A stretch of 64,000 nt of DNA, from positions 1 to 64,000 of the forward strand of contig JAIYDY010000066.1 of NCBI GenBank assembly GCA_027487245.1, read 5' to 3'. Both the position numbers and the translations under genes were made by a program. The notes below the pieces were generated by a model, which saw only the letters and a list, made by a program, of their open reading frames with translations, had not been told where the DNA came from and did no database searches. This document shows positions 8,725 through 17,354 of this stretch, one piece after another. This DNA comes from Hyphomicrobiales bacterium (GTDB lineage: Bacteria > Pseudomonadota > Alphaproteobacteria > Rhizobiales > Beijerinckiaceae). The stretch's first letter is position 1; each line of letters starts with the position of its first letter.

Positions 8725-9864
8725 ATGTCTGGTATCGTCCTTCACGACATCCAGAAATCCTTTGGGGCCACCAAGGTGTTGCGGGGCGTGTCGCTGTCAG
8801 TGGCTCAGGGCGAGTTCCTGTCTCTCGTCGGGCCATCCGGCTGCGGGAAGACCACGCTGATGCGCATCATCGCCGGGCTTGAGGCGGTCAGCAGCGGCGC
8901 AGTGCAGATCGCCGGGCGCGATGTCACGGCCCTGCGCGCCGCCGACCGCGACGTGGCCATGGTGTTCCAGAACTATGCCCTGTATCCGCACCTGACAGTG
9001 CGCCAGAATATCGGTGTTCCGTTGATGATGCGCCGGCTTTCGGCTGCCGAGCGCATTCCGTTCATCGGCGGGCTGCTGCCCGGCGTGGCCGAGAAGCAGC
9101 GCACCATCAATGCCGATGTTGCCAACGCCGCCGAGATGCTCGGCATCGGCAAGCTCATGGACCGCAAACCCGCCCAATTGTCTGGCGGCCAGCGCCAGCG
9201 GGTGGCCCTTGGCCGGGCCATCGTGCGCCATCCCATGGCTTTCCTCATGGACGAGCCGCTGTCGAACCTCGATGCGGCGCTGCGCGTCACCACGCGCTCC
9301 GAGATCGTGGCACTTCACCGGCGCGTCGGCGCGTCCACGGTCTACGTCACCCATGACCAGTCCGAGGCGATGACGATGTCCGACCGCGTCGCGGTGATGA
9401 TGGACGGGCTGATCCTTCAGGTCGGCACGCCCGAGGATATCTACACCAACCCGCAGGACCTGCGCGTGGCCGCCTTCATCGGGTCGCCCTCGATCAATAT
9501 GCTGGCCGCCGAGGTCGCCCCTGATGGACATGTCACGGTGGGCCCTGTGCCTGTCGGCGTTGGTGCATCAGGGCATGGCCCGGCCATTCTCGCCATCCGC
9601 CCGGAGGACATCGCGCCCCATGCCACGGGCATTGCAGCGCGTATCGAGCATCAGGAATATCTTGGCGAGAGTCTGCTGGTCCATGCCCGCGTGCTGGATA
9701 GCGGCGAGCAGGTGATCTGTCGCCTGCCGCCCGAGAAACGCCGGCAGGTTGCCCGCGGCGAGACGGTTCACCTCAGGCCAGATCCAGCAAAGGCGCTGCT
9801 GTTCGATGGCGACGGTCGCCGACTGGGGTCCCGCGTCCTGTCCCTGGAAGACGCCCATGGCTGA
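8725..9864 (+). CDS. ABC transporter ATP-binding protein, UgpC/MalK type
   Basis: A 379-residue ATPase of a carbohydrate- or glycerol-phosphate-type ABC importer. Walker A GPSGCGKT is at residues 36-43, the Q-loop at FQNYALYP, the signature LSGGQ at 152-156, Walker B FLMDEP at 173-178 and the switch His at 210. The C-terminal part (about 240-370) is the TOBE/OB regulatory domain of the MalK-UgpC group. Between the Q-loop and signature, residues about 105-130 carry a longer segment (IPFIGGLLPGVAEKQRTIN) than usual. It opens the operon; its stop overlaps the next start by 8 bases. The substrate cannot be fixed by the ATPase alone. Confidence 0.92.
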   Translation: MSGIVLHDIQKSFGATKVLRGVSLSVAQGEFLSLVGPSGCGKTTLMRIIAGLEAVSSGAVQIAGRDVTALRAADRDVAMVFQNYALYPHLTVRQNIGVPLMMRRLSAAERIPFIGGLLPGVAEKQRTINADVANAAEMLGIGKLMDRKPAQLSGGQRQRVALGRAIVRHPMAFLMDEPLSNLDAALRVTTRSEIVALHRRVGASTVYVTHDQSEAMTMSDRVAVMMDGLILQVGTPEDIYTNPQDLRVAAFIGSPSINMLAAEVAPDGHVTVGPVPVGVGASGHGPAILAIRPEDIAPHATGIAARIEHQEYLGESLLVHARVLDSGEQVICRLPPEKRRQVARGETVHLRPDPAKALLFDGDGRRLGSRVLSLEDAHG

Positions 9865-10789
9865 CGTGGCGATGCAGAGCCCTGCGGTCAAAGCGCCGAC
9901 AGCGCGCGCACGAACCTTGCGCGGCGATGCGGGCATTGCCTGGCTGCTGACCTTGCCGGCCATTCTCGCCTATTGCGCCATGATCCTGCTGCCCTTGCTG
10001 GCCGTTCTGGCGCTGGCCTTCACCGACTACGAGTTCGGTGCCCGCAGCTTCCGATGGATCGGATTTGGCAACTTCGCCGACATGCTGGGCGACCGGAGTT
10101 TCTCGGCCTCGATCCGCAACACCGTGATCTACTGCCTGTTCGTCGCTCCGCTCTCGATCGGAATCGCACTCGGCCTTGCTGTTCTGATCGAGGCCGGGGC
10201 GCGGGGCAGGGCGTTCTGGCGGGCCGTGTTTTTCCTGCCGGTGGTCTCGCTGACGGTGGCGATGGCCACGGCCTGGCAATACCTTCTGCATCCAAGCATC
10301 GGGCCTGTGAACGCGCTGCTGCGCATGGTCGGTGCCGGCACGCCAAACTGGCTTGGATCGTCGGACTGGGTGATCGTCTCCCTCGGCTTCATCGGTGTGT
10401 GGGAGAATGTCGGATTCAACCTCGTGCTCTTCCTCGCTGGGCTGACGGCGATTCCGCGTGAGCTTTACGCGGCGTCCGAGATCGATGGCGCGCGCAGCGG
10501 CTGGTCGAAATTCTGGCTGGTGACCTGGCCGATGCTCGGGCCGACCATGCTGTTCGTGATCATCATCACGATGACACGTTCCATCCGCGTGTTCGACACC
10601 GTGCAGACCCTGACCCAGGGCGGGCCGAACAATGCCTCCGAGGTCCTGTTGCGCACGATCTACCAGGAGGGCTTCCACTATTTCAGGTTCGGCTATTCCG
10701 CCGCGATCACCCTCGTCTTCCTCGTCATCGTGCTCGGGCTGATGCTGATCCAGACCCGGCTGATCGACCGGCGCGTGCATTACGGGTGA
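9857..10789 (+). CDS. ABC sugar/glycerol-phosphate permease, UgpA/MalF type
   Basis: A 310-residue inner membrane permease with six predicted helices. The EAA loop (ELYAASEIDGARSGWSKFWLVTWPML) docks the ATPase. I chose ATG 9857 because it overlaps the ATPase stop by 8 bases, suggesting translational coupling, and gives a short cytoplasmic N-terminus of about 25 residues before the first helix. It works with the second permease at 10794 and the binding protein at 11658. Confidence 0.9.
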   Translation: MADVAMQSPAVKAPTARARTLRGDAGIAWLLTLPAILAYCAMILLPLLAVLALAFTDYEFGARSFRWIGFGNFADMLGDRSFSASIRNTVIYCLFVAPLSIGIALGLAVLIEAGARGRAFWRAVFFLPVVSLTVAMATAWQYLLHPSIGPVNALLRMVGAGTPNWLGSSDWVIVSLGFIGVWENVGFNLVLFLAGLTAIPRELYAASEIDGARSGWSKFWLVTWPMLGPTMLFVIIITMTRSIRVFDTVQTLTQGGPNNASEVLLRTIYQEGFHYFRFGYSAAITLVFLVIVLGLMLIQTRLIDRRVHYG

Positions 10790-10793
10790 TGTG

Positions 10794-11627
10794 ATGCAGA
10801 GCCGTCCGCTGATCCTCGATCTGCCCCGCCTTGCGCTGCTGTCGCTGGCCGCCTTCGTGGTGCTGGCACCCTACATCTGGATGGTGGCGGTGTCGGTCAA
10901 ACCGCAGGACGAGGTCTTCAAGGCATCGCTGTCGCTGATTCCGCAGAAATGGGCGCTGGTCGAGAACTACGGCAAGGTGCTCGCGACGATCCCGATCTGG
11001 ACCTACATCGTCAACGGCCTGATCGTCTGTTTCGGCATCCTGTTCTTCCAGATTCTGTTCGCCGTGCCGGCGGCCTATGCGCTGGCCAAGCTGAATTTCA
11101 GGGGCCGGGAACTGGTGTTCGGCTTTGTCATGCTGGGCCTGCTGGTGCCTTACCAGACCACGGCGCTGCCGCTCTATCTGGGCATTCACCAGCTTGGCCT
11201 GCTCAACAGCTACACGGCGCTGATTGCCCCGTTCACCTGCTCGGTGTTCGCCATCTTCCTGTTCCGCCAGTTCTTCCGCGCCATTCCCGATGACCTGATC
11301 AACGCCGCGCGCATTGACGGCATGGGCGAGTTCTCGATCGTCTGGCGGGTGGTCCTGCCCAACGCTCTGCCGGCCGCGACGGCGTTCGCGATCTTCTCGG
11401 TGGTGGCGCACTGGAACGACCTGTTCTGGCCACTGATCGTGATCCAGAAGGGCGATCTCTACACGCCTGCCATGGGCATCCTGGCCTTCCGTTCGGTCGA
11501 GGCCGGCGAGGATTACGGCGCGCTGATGGCCGCTGCCCTGCTCGTGACGGCCCCGCTCGTTCTCGCCTTCCTGCTCGCACAACGCCGCTTCATCGAAGGC
11601 ATCACCATGACCGGGCTCAAGGGCTGA
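10794..11627 (+). CDS. ABC sugar/glycerol-phosphate permease, UgpE/MalG type
   Basis: A 277-residue inner membrane permease, second half of the transmembrane channel. The EAA loop reads DDLINAARIDGMGEFSIVWRVVLP. There are six hydrophobic helices and the C-terminus ends GITMTGLKG, which is typical of the MalG/UgpE group. The start could be GTG 10791 or ATG 10794; both lie within 5 bases of the previous stop codon. It is followed by the binding-protein gene after 30 bases. Confidence 0.9.
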   Translation: MQSRPLILDLPRLALLSLAAFVVLAPYIWMVAVSVKPQDEVFKASLSLIPQKWALVENYGKVLATIPIWTYIVNGLIVCFGILFFQILFAVPAAYALAKLNFRGRELVFGFVMLGLLVPYQTTALPLYLGIHQLGLLNSYTALIAPFTCSVFAIFLFRQFFRAIPDDLINAARIDGMGEFSIVWRVVLPNALPAATAFAIFSVVAHWNDLFWPLIVIQKGDLYTPAMGILAFRSVEAGEDYGALMAAALLVTAPLVLAFLLAQRRFIEGITMTGLKG

Positions 11628-11657
11628 GCGCCGGTTCCAACCAGAAGGACAACAGCC

Positions 11658-12968
11658 ATGACGAAAGACATCATGACCAAAGAGATGCGCATCAGCCGCC
11701 GCCACACCCTGACGCTGATGGGCGGTGCTGCCGTCTCCGTCGCCATGCCATCCGTGGTGCGGGCGCAGGCAGCCGAGATCCAGGTGCATTATTCGATGCC
11801 GGCGATCTTCAAGGAGGCGCAGGACGCCGTGATGGCGGCCTTCAGCGCCAAGCACCCCGAGGTCAAGGCGACTTATGTCAACCCGACGCCGACCTATGAG
11901 GATGGCGCGCAGCTGCTGCTGCGCAATGCGGCCACCAACTCCATGCCGGACGTGTCCTTCCAGGGGCTCAACCGCCTGCGCATGTTCGCCGAACGCGGCG
12001 TCGCTGTCGATCTTGCCCCGCTGCTGGCCAAGGAAGGCGATCTTGCGAAGCTTGGCTACTCGCCCGCGATCCTTGGTCTGGGTTTCCATGCCAAGGTGCA
12101 ATGCGGCCTGCCTTTCGCCACCTCGAACCCGATCAGCTACTACAACGCCACGTTGCTGAAGCGCGCTGGCCTTGATCCCTCGAAGTTCCCGACCACCTGG
12201 GACCAGGTGATCGCTGGTTCGCAAAAGGTGAAAGCGCTGGGTGACGGCAATGACGGCATGTTCTTCCGCTGGCCGGGCGATGACTGGATGTTCTCGGCGC
12301 TGCTTTACGGCCATGGCGGCCGCATGCTCAACGATGCCGAGACCGATGTCGCCTTCAACGGCGCCGAGGGCCTCGCAGCGCTGCGCCTGCTCGACCGGAT
12401 GGTCAAGGAAGGTGGCATGCCGAACTATGCCGGCACGGCCGACCTCCAGGCTTTCGCTGCGGGCAAGCTCGGCATGATGTTCCGCACCACCGCACAGGTG
12501 CGCTCGATCGCCAATTCGGTCGGCAGCAACTTCGAACTTGGCACCACGATCATGCCGGTGATTGACGCCGCCAAGGGCCGCCTGCCAACAGGTGGCGCGG
12601 CTGCCATGATCACTGCAAAGGATCCGCGCAAGCTTGAAGCAGCGTGGAAGTTCGTCAAGTTCGCCACCTCGGCCGAAGGCACGACACTGATGGTCAAGAA
12701 CACCGGCTACGTGCCCTGCAATCAAATCGCCATCGATGACCCGAGCTATCTCGGCGACTTCTACAAGGCCAATCCGCTCTTCCAGGCCGCGACGAAGCAG
12801 GTCCACCTGATGGTGCCGTGGTATGCCTTCCCGGGCCAGAACTCGGTGCGCGTGACCCAGGTCATGGTCGACAACCTCGCCCGCATCGTCGAGCAGAAGG
12901 CGACGCCCGAGGCCGTTCTGGCCGACATGGCCACCGAAGTGCGCCGCCTCATCCCGCGCCAGGGTTGA
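11658..12968 (+). CDS. ABC extracellular solute-binding protein, UgpB-like (family 1)
   Basis: A 436-residue periplasmic binding protein. The N-terminus carries a twin-arginine-like signal (ISRRHTLTL at about residues 12-20, hydrophobic stretch to about 33, RAQA cleavage region near 35-38), so Tat export is likely. The mature part follows the SBP family 1 pattern (DVSFQGLNRLRMFAERG near 97-113, FVKFATSAEGTTLMVKNTGYVP in the C-terminal lobe). AGAAGGACA lies upstream as ribosome binding site. It delivers the ligand to the two permeases encoded just upstream. The UgpB resemblance and the downstream phosphoesterase suggest a phosphorylated or glycerophosphodiester ligand, but this is inference. 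Confidence 0.9.
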   Translation: MTKDIMTKEMRISRRHTLTLMGGAAVSVAMPSVVRAQAAEIQVHYSMPAIFKEAQDAVMAAFSAKHPEVKATYVNPTPTYEDGAQLLLRNAATNSMPDVSFQGLNRLRMFAERGVAVDLAPLLAKEGDLAKLGYSPAILGLGFHAKVQCGLPFATSNPISYYNATLLKRAGLDPSKFPTTWDQVIAGSQKVKALGDGNDGMFFRWPGDDWMFSALLYGHGGRMLNDAETDVAFNGAEGLAALRLLDRMVKEGGMPNYAGTADLQAFAAGKLGMMFRTTAQVRSIANSVGSNFELGTTIMPVIDAAKGRLPTGGAAAMITAKDPRKLEAAWKFVKFATSAEGTTLMVKNTGYVPCNQIAIDDPSYLGDFYKANPLFQAATKQVHLMVPWYAFPGQNSVRVTQVMVDNLARIVEQKATPEAVLADMATEVRRLIPRQG

Positions 12969-12992
12969 TGGGCGCGTCACATTGAGCTCTTC

Positions 12993-13020
12993 TCAGGCGT
13001 CCGGCATGCCGGACGCCTGA
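12993..13020. terminator. Perfect 28-base palindrome between binding protein and phosphoesterase genes
   Basis: The 14-base arm TCAGGCGTCCGGCA is followed directly by its reverse complement, giving an unbroken palindrome at 12993-13020. As RNA it would form a very stable GC-rich hairpin 24 bases after the binding-protein stop and 22 bases before the phosphoesterase start. No run of T follows, so full termination is unlikely. Such hairpins after a binding-protein gene commonly protect its mRNA and reduce downstream expression. Confidence 0.6.
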
Positions 13021-13042
13021 TGGTTTCCAGCCGGACTGAAAC

Positions 13043-13885
13043 ATGATCACGCGCATCGCCCAGATATCCGATAGCCATCTGTCGACCGAAAAGCCCTTCT
13101 TTCGCAGCAATTTCGACCTCGTGGCCAGCCACTTGCGCGACACTGCGCCTGACATCGTCATCAACACCGGCGATCTCGCTCTTGACGGAGCCGATCACGA
13201 CGCCGACCTTGTCGAGGCGCGGGCGGCCCATGCCGGGCTTGGTCTCGAATGCCATGTCCTTCCCGGCAACCATGATGTCGGCGATCATCTCGATGTCGCG
13301 CGCCGGCAGCCGGTCAATGCCGAGCGTCTGGCGCGCTATCGGCGCATCATCGGCCCTGACATCTGGTCTCTGGAAATCCCCGGCTGGACCTTGCTTGGAC
13401 TGAATGCTTTGACGCTCGGCCTCGATCTGGATGAGGGCCGGCAGGATGGGCTGATCAGGAACGCGGTCGCGGCCCTGGCGGGTCGCTCGTTGGCGATCTT
13501 CCTGCACAAGCCGCTGGCCGATCTCAGCCATGACGAAGATCTGACCAGCAACCGCTTCATGACGGCAGGTCCACGCCAGCATCTGGCCTCGCTGCTTGGC
13601 GGGGCCGTCCCCGCGCTCATGGCCTCAGGTCATGTCCACCAGTATCGCGACAGCCGCTTCGGCGGCAGCCGCCACGTCTGGGCACCGGCGACCTCCTTCA
13701 TGATCAGCGATCCGTGGCAGCCGGGCTACGGCGCCAAGATGGTGGGTTACCTGATGCACGAATTCCATGCCGATGGCGGCCATCGCCACGAGGTGGTCGG
13801 CGTGCGCGATCTGGTCCATCACGATCTGGTCGCCTTCCCCGAGGCCTATGGGGATGTGCGGGCCTGGGGACCGGGCAACGCGTGA
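13043..13885 (+). CDS. Calcineurin-like metallophosphoesterase (CpdA/GpdQ type)
   Basis: A 280-residue binuclear-metal phosphoesterase. The family metal motifs are all present: Asp10-x-His12 (DSH), GD at 43-44, GNHD at 75-78 and GHVH in the last third. This group includes cAMP phosphodiesterases and the glycerophosphodiesterase GpdQ. Its place at the end of a Ugp-like ABC operon favours hydrolysis of an imported phosphodiester such as a glycerophosphodiester. It is convergent with the M19 gene, only 7 bases apart. No signal peptide is seen, so it acts in the cytoplasm. Confidence 0.85.
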   Translation: MITRIAQISDSHLSTEKPFFRSNFDLVASHLRDTAPDIVINTGDLALDGADHDADLVEARAAHAGLGLECHVLPGNHDVGDHLDVARRQPVNAERLARYRRIIGPDIWSLEIPGWTLLGLNALTLGLDLDEGRQDGLIRNAVAALAGRSLAIFLHKPLADLSHDEDLTSNRFMTAGPRQHLASLLGGAVPALMASGHVHQYRDSRFGGSRHVWAPATSFMISDPWQPGYGAKMVGYLMHEFHADGGHRHEVVGVRDLVHHDLVAFPEAYGDVRAWGPGNA

Positions 13886-13892
13886 CGGCACC

Positions 13893-14897
13893 TCAACCCC
13901 AGACGGCGTCGAGCACCCTGAGCCAGTTCCCCGACATGATCTTCTCGATCTCGCCCGTCTTGTAGCCACGGCGTTCCAGACCGCCGACGATGCGGGGCGT
14001 ATGCGTCAGCGAGGCGTAGTCCAGGTTGAGGCGGGTTTCCCATTCATACCAGGGGCCGAGAATGCCGGTGATGTTGGGATAAAGGCCGCGCGGTCCGAAG
14101 GACTTTTCCCACTTGTCCTGGTCCTGGGGATGTCCTTCGGTGACATCGCTGGCAAAGCCGACATGATCGATCCCGCCGACCTTCACCATGTGATCGATAT
14201 GGTCGAGATAGTCGTTCAGATCCGGTCGCGTTGCATGCTTCACCGCCGGTGACCACATCACAGCGCCGATCAGCCCGCCCTTGTCTGCCACGGCCCGGAT
14301 CAGATCATCCGGCTTGTTGCGGGGGCTGGGGCAGACGGCAAACGCATTGGCATGGCTGAACACGACGGGTTGACGCGCTTCGGCGATGAAGCCGGCGCTT
14401 GTCCTGTGTCCGCAATGGGAAAGGTCGATCAGCAGCCGGTTGGCATGCATTTCCGCCACCCAGGCTCGGCCGGCTTCGGTGATGCCCTTGTCGGCATCGC
14501 CCATGTCCGGCGCGCCTTGCCCGAACAGGCAAGGTTCGTTGTAGGTCGGCTGGACAATGCGCATGCCGAGCCTGCGAAACGTCGCCAGCAGGCGCACATC
14601 GCTTTCCACCATCAGCGAATGCTGGGCACCGATGATAACGCCGAGTTTGCCTTCTGCCTTCGCCCTTTGGATGTCCTGCACGCTGCGGACGACCAGCGCC
14701 AGATCCGCCATGGCCTCGATACGGGCAAGATTGGCCTCTAGTTCAAGCAGCGACTTTTCAAGCCCCGACCACGGCGAAACCGCCGTGAGATTGATGGCTG
14801 AAACGCCGCCCTGGAGTGTCCGCTCGAACTGCTCGCGGTGGACGGCTGCGCAGTTCAGACCGTCGATGATGAGTGGCATGGCACTGTGGCTGGTCAT
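13893..14897 (-). CDS. M19 (membrane dipeptidase) family protein with altered metal site, copy 1
   Basis: A 334-residue member of the renal dipeptidase family. Canonical members open with DGHND, whose His and Asp bind one zinc, use a Glu (GVEGGHS) to bridge two zincs, and have two further His ligands. Here the first motif is DGLNC (Leu14, Cys16), and the bridging Glu position is Gln92 (GAQHS). Only the later ligands remain: His161 (IDLSHCG) and His182 (FSHANA), with the active-site Asp of GFASD. The start at ATG 14897 overlaps the regulator's stop by 4 bases (ATGA), so the two are translationally coupled. A paralogue with the same changes is at 19207. It may be a one-metal hydrolase or a lyase/amidase acting on the ligand imported by the neighbouring transporter. 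Confidence 0.85.
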   Translation of the reverse strand: MTSHSAMPLIIDGLNCAAVHREQFERTLQGGVSAINLTAVSPWSGLEKSLLELEANLARIEAMADLALVVRSVQDIQRAKAEGKLGVIIGAQHSLMVESDVRLLATFRRLGMRIVQPTYNEPCLFGQGAPDMGDADKGITEAGRAWVAEMHANRLLIDLSHCGHRTSAGFIAEARQPVVFSHANAFAVCPSPRNKPDDLIRAVADKGGLIGAVMWSPAVKHATRPDLNDYLDHIDHMVKVGGIDHVGFASDVTEGHPQDQDKWEKSFGPRGLYPNITGILGPWYEWETRLNLDYASLTHTPRIVGGLERRGYKTGEIEKIMSGNWLRVLDAVWG

Positions 14898-15580
14898 CCT
14901 GGCTCCTTGCCGTCGTCCACGAAGCGGGTCACAACCGAGCTGCCGGTCTCGCGATAATTCACCCAGAGCACCTTGCACGGACGGTTCCCGGCATTGGCGA
15001 AGCGATGCGGGCGATGGGATGCGAACCGGAAACTGTCTCCTTCGCCCAGCACATAGCGCTGGCGATCAACCACAAGTTCGAGGCCGCCTTCCAGCACGAG
15101 GCCAGCTTCCTCGCCCTCATGAGCATAGGAATGGTCGCCCGATGTGCCGTTGACGGCCAGATCGATGGCGTAGATGTCGAGCCGCGGTACTTTGGAAAAT
15201 GGCGTTAGCCAGCGTTTCGTCACATGGGTTGTGGGCATGTCGAGCGTCTGCTGCTCGAACGCACGGGCCACGATCCGGGCCTCGCCATCAAGTTCCTGGT
15301 CGAGCCCATTGAACAGCTCGCCCATGCTGACGCCGAGGACATCCGCCAGCCGGACAAGCGTGCGGACCGAGGGTGACGACAGGCCCCGCTCGATCTGGCT
15401 CACGAAACTCGTCGAAATGCCTGCCTCATCCGAAAGCTCTTTGAGCGAACGCCCGCGCGCCTTGCGCAGCTGCCTCAGCTTCTGCCCCACCGACCGGTCG
15501 GCTGACACTTCATCGGCCGCGATTGCGGTTTGCCGCGTCAGGATTTCGGGGGGCATGGCTCGCATTCCGTCGGCAGTCAT
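14894..15580 (-). CDS. XRE-type HTH transcriptional regulator with cupin sensor domain
   Basis: A 228-residue regulator. Residues about 31-85 form an XRE helix-turn-helix (LRQLRKARGRSLKELSDEAG, then STSFVSQIERGLSSPSV). Residues about 130-205 form a cupin (HSYAHEGEEAGLVLEGGLEL, then HRPHRFANAG). Such HTH-cupin proteins usually control uptake and breakdown of a small amine, amino acid or peptide. It is divergent from the ABC importer, and the 174-base gap between them holds inverted repeats near the promoters, so control of both transcripts is likely. The start could also be one of two further ATG codons within the first 9 residues. Confidence 0.88.
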   Translation of the reverse strand: MTADGMRAMPPEILTRQTAIAADEVSADRSVGQKLRQLRKARGRSLKELSDEAGISTSFVSQIERGLSSPSVRTLVRLADVLGVSMGELFNGLDQELDGEARIVARAFEQQTLDMPTTHVTKRWLTPFSKVPRLDIYAIDLAVNGTSGDHSYAHEGEEAGLVLEGGLELVVDRQRYVLGEGDSFRFASHRPHRFANAGNRPCKVLWVNYRETGSSVVTRFVDDGKEPG

Positions 15581-15609
15581 CAGGCCGAAATCTCCCTGCG
15601 AGCTGGCTT

Positions 15610-15667
15610 GGTGAGGTCACCGTAGAGTGAAAATTTCGATTGTAAATTCACTTTGCCCCTCTATCAT
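15610..15667. promoter_or_regulatory. Divergent promoter/operator region between XRE-cupin regulator and ABC importer
   Basis: An AT-rich patch in an otherwise GC-rich region. AGTGAAAATTT at 15626-15636 is mirrored by AAATTCACT at 15644-15652, an inverted repeat with one two-base difference. GGTGA at 15610-15614 mirrors TCACC at 15617-15621. A sigma-70-like pair TTGTAA (15640-15645) and TATCAT (15662-15667), 16 bases apart, points towards the binding-protein gene and overlaps the first inverted repeat. This is a plausible operator for the adjacent regulator. The assignment rests on position and symmetry only. Confidence 0.45.
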
Positions 15668-15754
15668 CAAAAAAGTTTCAGTGCGTGGCCTCCTTCCGCG
15701 ACATGCTTAGTGGACAGCCATCGGCGCACTGCTCAGATCAAGGGGAGAGTTGTC

Positions 15755-17290
15755 ATGTCCTGGACTCGCCGTTCCTTCGCCGCCGCCATGGTCGTATCAT
15801 CCTTGGCGCTGGCCACCGTCTTTGCCGCGCCCGCCAGCGCCCAGGCACCCAAGACCCTGACCATCGCACAGGGCTTTGATCCGCAGACCTTGTGGCCGAA
15901 CGGCACGACCGCCTCGGACAATCTCAACGCCGGCAACGCCATCGTGGAGGCGTTGCTGTGGGCCAATCCGGCTGACGGCAAGATCGAGCCGATGCTGGCC
16001 GAGAAATGGGAGCGCACCGGTCCCACCACGATGAAGCTGTCGTTGCGCCCGAACGTGTCCTTCACCAACGGCGAGGCCATGAATGCCGACGCTGTTGTCC
16101 AATCCTTTGCCGTCTTCCTCGATCCCAGGCAGACGCCTGCCTATGCCAACTACGCAGCCGCGATCGACAAGGTGGAAAAGGTCGATAACCTGACTGTGCT
16201 CGTCCACACCAAGTTTCCCTATCCGGCCTTCGAACTGATGCTGACGCAGGTCTACATCACGCCGCCGGCCTACTGGAACAGCGTCGGGCTTCAGGGCTTC
16301 GGTCAGAAGCCCATCGGCACCGGGCCGTTCCGGCTCACCGAGTGGGTCAAGGACAGCCGTGTCGTCATGGAGCGCAACACTGCCTACTGGGGCAAGGGCC
16401 CGGTCGGTTTCAACCGCGTGATCTGGCGCCCCGTGCCGGATGACACGGCCCGTGTGGCGGGGCTGACCACCGGCGAGTATGATATCGCCACCAACGTTCC
16501 GATCTCCAACATCCAGGACATCAACAGGCAACGCGACCGCCGCGTCATCGAGACGCCAAGCTACCGCATCTTCCAGTTGATCCTGTCATCGCTGGAGGAG
16601 CATCCGAGCGCGCTGCACGACAAGCGCGTGCGCCAGGCCGTCAACCACGCAATCGACAAGAAGGCGATCATCGACAACCTGTTCGAGGGCAAGGCCTTTG
16701 CACTGAATGGCCAGTTGCTGCGGCAGAGCCAGCTTGGCTACGATCCCTCTCTGAAGGATTATGCCTTCGATCTGGCCAAGGCCAGGGCGCTTCTCACCGA
16801 AGCGGGGCATCCCAACGGCATCGAGTTGACCTTCAAGTTCCCCACCGGCCGCTATGCACAGGACAGGGAGGTATCGGAGGCGATCGCCGGCATGCTGGCA
16901 AAAGCCGGCATCCGCACACGCATGGTGTCGCTCGAACCGGGTGAGTTCCTGCGCCAGTTGCGCAACCGCGAACTCCAGCCGATGGCCTATATCGGCCTAG
17001 CGCCGCTGGATGATCCCGATTTCCAGCTTGCGCAATACCGGTCGAGCTGGCGCTATGCCTACATCCGCAATGCCGAACTTGATGGGCTGATCGATGCCGG
17101 CGCGCGGGAGATCGATGTCGCCAAGCGCCGCGAGATCTATCAGAAGGCCGGACGCCTGATGCATGATCTCGCGCCGGTGGCCTTCCTGTTCGGCGGCTAC
17201 GACTTCTATGGCGTGAACCGCAAGCTTGAAGGCTTCGTTCCGCGCGGCGACCAGCGCTTCTTCCTCCACAACGTGACGCTGAAGCCCTGA
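15755..17290 (+). CDS. ABC peptide/opine-type extracellular solute-binding protein (family 5)
   Basis: A 511-residue periplasmic binding protein of the DppA/OppA family. The N-terminus MSWTRRSFAAAMVV carries a twin-arginine-like motif, and ASAQA near residue 30 is the likely cleavage site. The mature part has the SBP_bac_5 signatures: LAEKWERTGPTTMKLSLRPNVSFTNG, PIGTGPFRLTEW and KRVRQAVNHAIDKKAI. I chose ATG 15755 because AGGGGAGAG lies 7 bases upstream; a 34-residue extension from 15653 lacks a signal. It heads a binding protein, two permeases, hydrolase and two ATPases operon. The ligand is likely a peptide or a peptide-like compound. Confidence 0.92.
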   Translation: MSWTRRSFAAAMVVSSLALATVFAAPASAQAPKTLTIAQGFDPQTLWPNGTTASDNLNAGNAIVEALLWANPADGKIEPMLAEKWERTGPTTMKLSLRPNVSFTNGEAMNADAVVQSFAVFLDPRQTPAYANYAAAIDKVEKVDNLTVLVHTKFPYPAFELMLTQVYITPPAYWNSVGLQGFGQKPIGTGPFRLTEWVKDSRVVMERNTAYWGKGPVGFNRVIWRPVPDDTARVAGLTTGEYDIATNVPISNIQDINRQRDRRVIETPSYRIFQLILSSLEEHPSALHDKRVRQAVNHAIDKKAIIDNLFEGKAFALNGQLLRQSQLGYDPSLKDYAFDLAKARALLTEAGHPNGIELTFKFPTGRYAQDREVSEAIAGMLAKAGIRTRMVSLEPGEFLRQLRNRELQPMAYIGLAPLDDPDFQLAQYRSSWRYAYIRNAELDGLIDAGAREIDVAKRREIYQKAGRLMHDLAPVAFLFGGYDFYGVNRKLEGFVPRGDQRFFLHNVTLKP

Positions 17291-17354
17291 GAACTGTGGC
17301 CGGGCAGGTGGGGGACAGGCAGACGATGCGGCATAGTCGGCCAGGGTGTGCCTG

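Noticed and set aside
10725-12980. A 751-codon open frame on the minus strand opposite the Ugp-like permease and binding-protein genes
   Set aside because: It is rich in His, Arg and Gln, as shadow frames in this window are, and it lies opposite strongly supported genes.
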